From: Nymphaea colorata
Lineage: Eukaryota > Streptophyta > Magnoliopsida > Nymphaeales > Nymphaeaceae
DNA: 64,000 bases
Direction: 5' to 3'
NCBI RefSeq assembly: GCF_008831285.2
Contig: NC_045144.1
Location: 10,455,672-10,519,671 of the forward strand
Numbering within the stretch: the stretch's first letter is position 1; each line of letters starts with the position of its first letter. A program made the translations under genes and the position numbers. Under the pieces are notes generated by a model. It was not told the origin of the DNA. It worked only from the letters and a program-made list of their open reading frames with translations, and ran no database searches. Below are positions 57,895-64,000 of this stretch, piece after piece.

Positions 57895-59451
57895 ATGGCT
57901 GCTGCAGCTGCTCCCGCTGTTTCTGTCGCATATCATCCGGCTAGATGCCTGCAATTTGGAAGACACAGGAGATTTTATGTGAGTAAACAAAAGCCAATCC
58001 CGAGGCTTGCTACCAATTACTGGAAGTTCAGGCGAGCAACGGTGGTCAGCTCGTCGTCTTCTTTCATGGTCGAACAGGAAAAGGAGAATGATGGATCCAT
58101 GGGTGCGGAGGTACTCCATCGATTCATCGAGCTTAATCTGGGGAACTGGAATGGCTCTTTCTATGTGGGTATCAGTGTTCTTTTTCCCATATTCTGGATT
58201 GGTACTACTTTGATTTTCCATTGCTCCCAATGCCCCTGCTTTCATCACGTTGTGGGGGTATTATATTCTTGTCCATACACTGTATGCATAAGCTTTGTGT
58301 ACATTTCATCTTGTTAATCTAATGCAGCAATTTGACGGAACCGGAAGTTTATTGCAAACTGTGACGACCAGATTGGCGGCGAGCTCGTATGGTGAAGATG
58401 AACTCATGAGCCTCATCCAAACGTAGGATTTTCTTAAGAGTTTTTTCCCTTTGTTCTCTGCGTCTGTAGAAACAGAATGTCTCCATCGCCACCGACCAAA
58501 CAGCGTGCAATCCGTGGTTAGGAAGCGTAACTCATCAAGATCATTAAAAGTACGGAAAGCTTTTTAGTTTTTAGCACCAAATTGTCGCCTCTTTGCTCAT
58601 GAGAAGGGAAAATTTCTACAGAAGAAAATGAAAAGATCAGCGATCTAAATATTAGAGAAAAGACTTGTTTCAGAGAACAAGTGTCAGTTCATTTTAACCG
58701 TCTAAATAATTGCTGCATCTTGCGCTTTGTTGGTACCTATTCTCACTTGTTTTCGAGAATGCCACATTGCGATGATACGAACGGAACCAGCCTGATAGGA
58801 ATATCAGGAGTTCCTCCTTTCCGGGCTCTTTATTAAGTTTGTCTGATTAATTTTTGGGTCCATAAATACAGGATCTTTACCATTTGTTCCACGATGGTTC
58901 GATTCCTGATGTAGATTGATCCATAATTCAGGTTATATGTTCTGGGTTGAACATATACAGTCATTCAATTTATGCCTGCGCTGTATACAGATGTTGTCAG
59001 AAGTTCATTTTTAGTTGCTTCATGTTTTTTAGGCTATACATAAAACAGCCTGCTTCAGGGTATGAACCTGACTTGGAGTGGGCAGAATACAAGATCAAGG
59101 AGAGTAACATGTTTACGGTGGACAAGTATCAGCAGGTAAGCCTTCAGTTTATTACTTCTACTTACTTTTTCATCCACTTTCAGTCACCATTCAAATTATG
59201 GAACAAAGTAACTGTTTTGGTTGCTGGATGAGTTAGCATCTTCTTAGGCTGAGGAGACTTGATGACATGGATATCTTTGTATTTGTCTGTCCAATTGTGC
59301 CTTTTGAGTACCTACATTTTTTTAGTTCTCAGATTGGTTTTTTCCCAAAGGAGAAAGCATTTGCTTTGAGATACCAGACAGCAGGAATGCTAGAAACAAC
59401 ACTGAGAGCAGGCGTTCTTGGAGAAGACGATATTGGTGAAGAATCACCAAA
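57895..59451 (+). CDS. DUF3598-like protein, probably plastid-targeted; first four exons, incomplete
   Basis: Exons 57895-58164, 58328-58422, 59033-59135 and 59333-59451 join in frame with GT...AG introns of 163, 610 and 197 bp, and a GTAAGT donor follows at 59452. The chosen ATG has a good plant context (ACCATGGC); an upstream in-frame ATG at 57868 is possible. The first 55-60 residues are Ala/Arg/Ser-rich with few acids, as in chloroplast transit peptides. The body has FIELNLGNWNGSFYQFDGTG, LYIKQP, WAEYKIKESNMFTVDKYQQ, FPKEKAFALRYQTAG and RAGVLGEDD. This fits, by eye, the N-terminal part of the DUF3598 (calycin-like) family of plants and cyanobacteria, whose role is unknown. About 195 residues are encoded here; the rest must lie to the right. 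No frame damage is seen. Confidence 0.65.
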
Positions 59452-60186
59452 GTAAGTATTAATATCTCCAACTGAGTACTAGCTCTCTCTGTAATGTATC
59501 TTAAAGCAACGATGTGCGCTCATATCTCATGGCCTTGTACAATTGAGCGTTAGTGTCACATGGGTACAGGTACACTTCCAGATACAAAGTAACCCATAGA
59601 AAAGTAGCATGATTAGTGCATTAAATTGAATAAAGAACCCTCACAGTTCACATTCCACAACTACAAACACATTTCTATGATAATAAACTGAAACAATAAA
59701 CAAGTTCGATAACAGAAAATTACTGCTAAAGTTTCAATATTGAAGAGAAGTTATAACAATGCATACCAGAGTGGACAAATTTGAGCTTGGTCAAACTTGA
59801 CTGATTTGAACAAAATAAATATGGGTTTATTGACTACGCCTGACACTTCTTTGAACATGTCCAAGCTGTGTCCCAGATCACACCCTTGTCCAGCTGTGTT
59901 GACACTGGTGCAACACCCAAAGAGTAGAGTCCATGTGACATAGTTGAACTTATATGAGTGGACTGCCACTTGTTGTGGGAAAGAGCTCATGGTACACACA
60001 AATTCTATATGGTATAAACTCCAGAATCTACACCTACAATATTAGGTGGTGATACTGATGGTGAATGTGCACTTGGTCTCAGTGTGTATAGATGATGTTA
60101 GATTTATGAGATTTCTTGTATTAATTTTTTTTTTTGTAACAGGGTTTATTTTATTTTTAATCCTTTATCTTGTCAAATAAATATTT
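59452..60186. other. Start of a long intron
   Basis: Follows the GTAAGT donor at 59452. AT-rich, with no exon or element recognised. The segment runs up to the hAT derivative. Confidence 0.5.
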
Positions 60187-60194
60187 ATACACAT

Positions 60195-60273
60195 CTATGT
60201 CATATGGGTATGGGTACGGGTGCGGGTACGGACCATTTTCAAAAAACTTGGGTGCGGGGTTTCGACCGTACAA

Positions 60274-60334
<61 letters not shown>

Positions 60335-60458
60335 AAAAAATTTTAAACAGAATAACATATTCACACATATATATATCAAAAAAATTACAAACAGAATAAC
60401 ATATTCATAAATCATTGGGCCGATTTGGAAACTGAAACCTTCGTTCTTCCCTTCTCCG

Positions 60459-60494
<36 letters not shown>

Positions 60495-61320
60495 ATTTTT
60501 CCCACTTCTCTTCTCCTTGCTTTTCTTTCGACCACTGTCTTCCAATCACCGGCGACTGGCGACTGGAAACTCTCTTTTTCAGGTGAGTCTCGTTCAGTCC
60601 TCTCTCTCTTAATTTGTCTCTCTCTCTAACTCAACTCCTGAAACAATCCACCTCAACCCTCTGCGTCGAGGCGCAGGGTCTCTGCAAACCCTCCGCCTCA
60701 AGGTAGAGGGTCGAGGAAACCCTTTGCAAAATTCCGGCAAGCAGTCCCTCTCCTTGGCCATCAGATCGAATGCAACAACAACCACAAAATATACAGTCTT
60801 ATGCATTAACGGAAGAACGGAGCTCGATAAAAAATGAAGAAAACAACAAACAGAAGAACAAAAAATGAAGACGAAGTGAAGAACCGTCGTCGTTTGCTTG
60901 CCGTCGTTCTTCACAAAACAAACGAAATCTCCTTTGCCGCTCGCGGTTCGTTGCCTGTCGTCGTCGCTTGCCGTTCGTTGCCTGTCATCGCCACTCACCA
61001 TTCACCTGCCATCGTCGGTCTCTGTTGTGAAGAGTGAAGACGAAGAACCATTGTTGACGAAAATATGTTTAAGGGTTTCGATAATTTTAACGTGAAAATT
61101 GTAAAAAACGTTAAAATGTAAAAGTAAAACACATTAAAATCTAAAACCAGACCATTTTGGACTCGGTCAACTTTGACTGAGTTTGAAAAAGGTCGAATTC
61201 GACCCCGGGTACGTTGACCGTACCCGGTGCGCCTCACCAGACCCTGCACCCGCACCTGTACCGGTGTCGTACCGATACTGTGCGGTTACTCCTCTTAAGA
61301 GGAGTACCCGTGTTACATAG
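60195..61320 (-). mobile_element. Non-autonomous hAT derivative of the 29910-33693 family, target duplication ATACACAT
   Basis: Begins CTATGTCATATGGG and ends GTGTTACATAG, flanked by the identical octamer ATACACAT (60187-60194 and 61321-61328). Its left end matches the complement of the right end of 29910-33693 (TTTTCAAAAAACTTGGGTGC), and its right end matches the other's left end (GGTCAACTTTGACTGAGT, CGGGTAC repeats). It is therefore the same family in reverse orientation. The transposase is gone; the interior holds (CA)n(TA)n at 60274-60331, (CT)n at 60460-60491 and 5'-leader-like sequence. It was mobilisable only by a partner's transposase. Confidence 0.92.
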
Positions 61321-61534
61321 ATACACATGCTTGTGTTTGGTAACAACTACCACGCATAAATCCTTCAACAATATGCTGGAGGTATTTATCAGTTTGTTAG
61401 TCATTCTTTCGCAACTCAAAAGATCAACTATGCACTTATGTTGCATAGGAGTCAAAGCTTCTCATTGTCTATCTACTTCAACTCCAAGGAACTATATCAT
61501 TTCCCTAAGATTTTCGTCTTGAAAGTGTACATCG

Positions 61535-62262
61535 CAGAGTTGTACGATACGAGGTTGTATCATACGATACGATACATATCGTTTACAAAATACGATACGA
61601 TACACCCCCTGTATCGTAAATAGGGGTGTATCGTGCTTGTATCTTACGATACGTACGATACGGGCTGCTTTTAAAAAAGAGGGGCTGGAACCCCCTTTTT
61701 CGAGTTTTTTTTATAAAAACCCGACCCTTCTTCATTTTTAACCTACAGATTGTGCTGCCATGGAGGGAAATCATCGATTTTCAAAATGAAATCGTCGATT
61801 AAACCATGGATTTATCCGTGGGTGGCTGATTCCCTTTGGACGGAAAAAGGTTTTTTTAAATCGTGAAGATGAAAATGAAGGAAGAAGAAGATGGAGATGA
61901 GAATGATAATGAATATGATGAAGATTATGAATGAGACTCAAGAGTGCTTTCATTTTATATGTATTGACATTGAACATTTTCACAATTTCATTATCATCTT
62001 GTGATGTAATAATACATAACTTCTAAAACTTATTTTTTGATGTGGTATTTCATAGACTTATGGACCTTATGACTTATGAATCTATGTGTTTTTTATGAAG
62101 AACACATTATTCTTGATTTTTACTGATTTTTTATGAAATTTTTGGTTTTTTTTTCCTATTTTTTCTGATTTATTAAAAAAAACGATACGATTATGATACG
62201 TTACGATACGGCTTATCTTAAAGCCAGACCGATACGGCTTACGATACGCTTTTTACAACATT
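61535..62262. mobile_element. Probable non-autonomous DNA transposon with GATACG subterminal repeats
   Basis: Dense TACGATACG/CGTATCG repeats occupy both ends (about 61540-61665 and 62180-62255) in inverted sense. The termini GTTGTACGATACG and, on the complement of the right, GTTGTAAAAAGCGTATCG resemble each other. The interior has a short KPWIYPWVADSLW-like frame and an acidic Glu/Asp/Met-rich stretch at 61860-61935, suggesting a transposase remnant. No clear target duplication, so the boundaries are approximate. Confidence 0.5.
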
Positions 62263-62681
62263 GATACATCCACAAGTTTGTGGATGTCCCAATACCCTAT
62301 AATTACAAAGTTGGTTCAGATGCCCAAATAGGCCTTATCTTTTTGTGCAAGGAATTGTTTGCCTCTTCTAGGGCTGAAAATTAGATTGGGCAACCTTTGA
62401 GAGACAAACTGGTTTATAAAGTTTGAAGATAACTGCTGCAAGATGTGTCCATTGACACAAAAGAGAAAGAAAAGAATGAGTGGAGATATGGGAAACATGA
62501 AACTAATTCAACTAGATAGATTGGTAATAAGGATTTTAGATTCTCACAAGAGCAGGGACTGGGATGTAGAAAACATGCCTTTTTTATTTCATTATTTTTA
62601 TTTTTTAGGAAGCACCCGTGAAGCTGTAAAATATCTTCTATAATCAGTTTCAAGATTCATCCCTTTGATTTGTGGCACAAG

Positions 62682-62682
<1 letters not shown>
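62263..62682. other. Non-coding DNA
   Basis: No exon, gene or repeat recognised between the GATACG element and the fold-back cluster. Confidence 0.5.
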
Positions 62683-62709
<27 letters not shown>

Positions 62710-62712
<3 letters not shown>

Positions 62713-62784
62713 GTAGCTCATAGACTGTGATGGGAATCATCTAAGCCATCGATTCCAATGAAATCTGGTGGTAGAGATTGAGTT

Positions 62785-62834
<50 letters not shown>

Positions 62835-62881
62835 AACTCAATCTCTACCACCAGATTTCATTGGAATCGATGGCTTAGATG

Positions 62882-62884
<3 letters not shown>
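62710..62884. repeat. Shortened fold-back MITE around (TA)n
   Basis: A 55-bp arm (62736-62790, ATCATCTAAGCC...GTTACAAAT) is followed by about 39 bp of (TA)n and then by its exact reverse complement (62830-62884). It looks like a deletion derivative of the neighbouring fold-back element, keeping one whole arm and one half arm. Confidence 0.85.
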
Positions 62885-62909
<25 letters not shown>

Positions 62910-62912
<3 letters not shown>

Positions 62913-63241
62913 GTAGCTCATAGACCCTCATATACAGACTGTGATGGGAATCATCTAAGCCATCGATTCCAATGAAATCTGGTGGTAGAGATTGAGTTAC
63001 AAATATAGAAGGCAAACTGTTTTTTCAAGAGTCCCAAATACCCCTAAAAAAGATAAGGAATTTCGTTTAGGGAAATTCATTTGTTCCCTCTTTCTCTCTC
63101 AACCTTTGAAGAGTATTTTGGACGCTTGAAAAAAGCTTGCTTTCTATATTTGCAACTGAATATCCACTGTCAGATCTCCTTCAATCAATGGCTTAAATGC
63201 TTCCCATCAGGTTTGGCATATAAGGTTCTAATAGCTACCCG
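62910..63241. mobile_element. Fold-back MITE, about 332 bp, with long inverted arms
   Basis: The left arm (62910-63032, starting CAGGTAGCTCATAGAC) and right arm (63119-63241, ending ATAGCTACCCG) are imperfect inverted copies of about 120 bp: GATGGGAATCATCTAAGCC pairs with the complement GATGGGAAGCATTTAAGCC, and TACAAATATAGAAGGCAAAC with TGCAAATATAGAAAGCAAGC. The left end abuts (TA)n at 62882-62908. To the right, (TAAA)n and (TA)n follow at 63245-63290. No coding capacity. Confidence 0.75.
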
Positions 63242-63258
63242 CTTTAATAAATAAATAA

Positions 63259-63291
<33 letters not shown>

Positions 63292-64000
63292 ACTGATTGG
63301 ATGTTAGGATGTAAGACAGATTTCAAACCGTTATAATAGTAAGAAAAGGAGAAAACAAACAAGAAAGCATGTTATGTTTTAAAATAAAACACGATCAACA
63401 TTGAGAAATAATTTGATTCCAGTGATGGGGAATGATCATATTTAAACTAATTACTGAGACAAGATGCAACATTTAAATGATAGTTTCAACTCCAAACCAA
63501 AGGGCTGGAGATTGCAGATGTGAAGGACAAAAAGTCAAGTATCTAAAGTTAGAAAATAAAAGACCCACAAATCTGGTTTGTTATAGGAATGCCAGAATAA
63601 TTTTAGCTTAGCATAGCATAAGGATGAATGCTTCAAATGAAACGTAATAAGATGAAGGAAGATACCCTTTGGAAGAGATCCCAAACTTAGAAGAACCTTT
63701 TCAAAGCATCCGACTCGAATATCATAAAAGTATTTTGAGGTATTAGATTTAGCCTATAGTTACGATCCAAATGAAAATAGAGGAAAGAAGAGGAAGAAGT
63801 GTAGAAGAAGGGGTGGTGGTAGCAGCTTCAGCTTTTGCCCTAATTCTGTATGGTAGAAAATAATTTTACGTGGATTTAGAGTCCCTAGAGAAAGAAAATA
63901 AACTTTAAAATGGCATTGGATATGCATAGGATATATTATTACAATGATTTTGGATCTGATCTGGATTTGATTCAGATCCAATCAGATCTTATCAACTAAA
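63242..64000. other. Non-coding DNA to the window end
   Basis: (TAAA)n then (TA)n at 63245-63290, then AT-rich sequence with no exon or element recognised. The remaining exons of the DUF3598-like gene were looked for here and not found. Confidence 0.5.

Noticed and set aside
62443-62643. Possible further exon of the DUF3598-like gene
   Set aside because: The frame shows none of the motifs expected after LGEDDIGEESPK and lacks convincing splice sites.

Overview
This window looks like repeat-rich nuclear DNA of a flowering plant. The reasons are two intron-bearing, plant-type genes, several families of Ty3/gypsy, Ty1/copia and TRIM-type LTR elements with plant-style initiator-Met tRNA primer sites, hAT elements of the plant DUF659 class, and long (TA)n tracts. 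I cannot name the species. No bacterial, organellar, rRNA, tRNA or CRISPR features were seen. All calls come from reading the sequence by eye; no database search was run.

Layout. 1-8170: a decayed, plus-strand, chromodomain-type Ty3/gypsy element (partial 5' LTR, gag, protease, RT/RNase H, integrase, 3' LTR). It carries a GC-rich hAT-like MITE in the 5' LTR and a GC/GA-rich insertion replacing part of integrase. 8211-10138: a complete, small, non-coding LTR element with target duplication GTGAT. 10134-12804: fragments of at least three LTRs. 12805-16296: a minus-strand gypsy element that keeps most of pol but has lost most of gag and its chromodomain. 16377-16831: a complete 455-bp TRIM. 16832-29170: a composite retroelement complex. 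A plant gene fragment with an FHA domain (closest by eye to PARALLEL SPINDLE 1-like proteins) occurs twice in direct orientation. Between the copies lies an LTR-gag-LTR block, and the first copy is joined directly to the last codons of a gypsy chromodomain. 29902-33701: a full-length hAT (DUF659) transposon with perfect 8-bp target duplications. 33702-43272: mostly non-coding, with a MITE, tandem repeats and a minus-strand Ty1/copia gag/protease relic.

43273-45507 holds a two-exon DUF1685 gene, probably the only complete intact host gene here; its intron has accumulated (TA)n tracts and two related MITEs. 47690-52327 is a head-to-tail array of diverged gypsy LTRs of the same family as 19353-22339, with one sliver of gag. 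52895-53621 is a minus-strand plant-mobile-domain (MAIN-like) relic. 56168-56405 is a small hAT MITE. 57895 to beyond the window is the 5' part (four exons) of a probable plastid-targeted DUF3598-like gene. If the gene continues to the right, its fourth intron contains a deletion derivative of the 29910-33693 hAT family (60195-61320, target duplication ATACACAT), a GATACG-rich element and a fold-back MITE cluster.

The most notable feature is the captured FHA gene fragment carried in a recombinant retroelement and present twice. The other strong results are the hAT autonomous/non-autonomous pair with exact boundaries, and the tandem LTR array.
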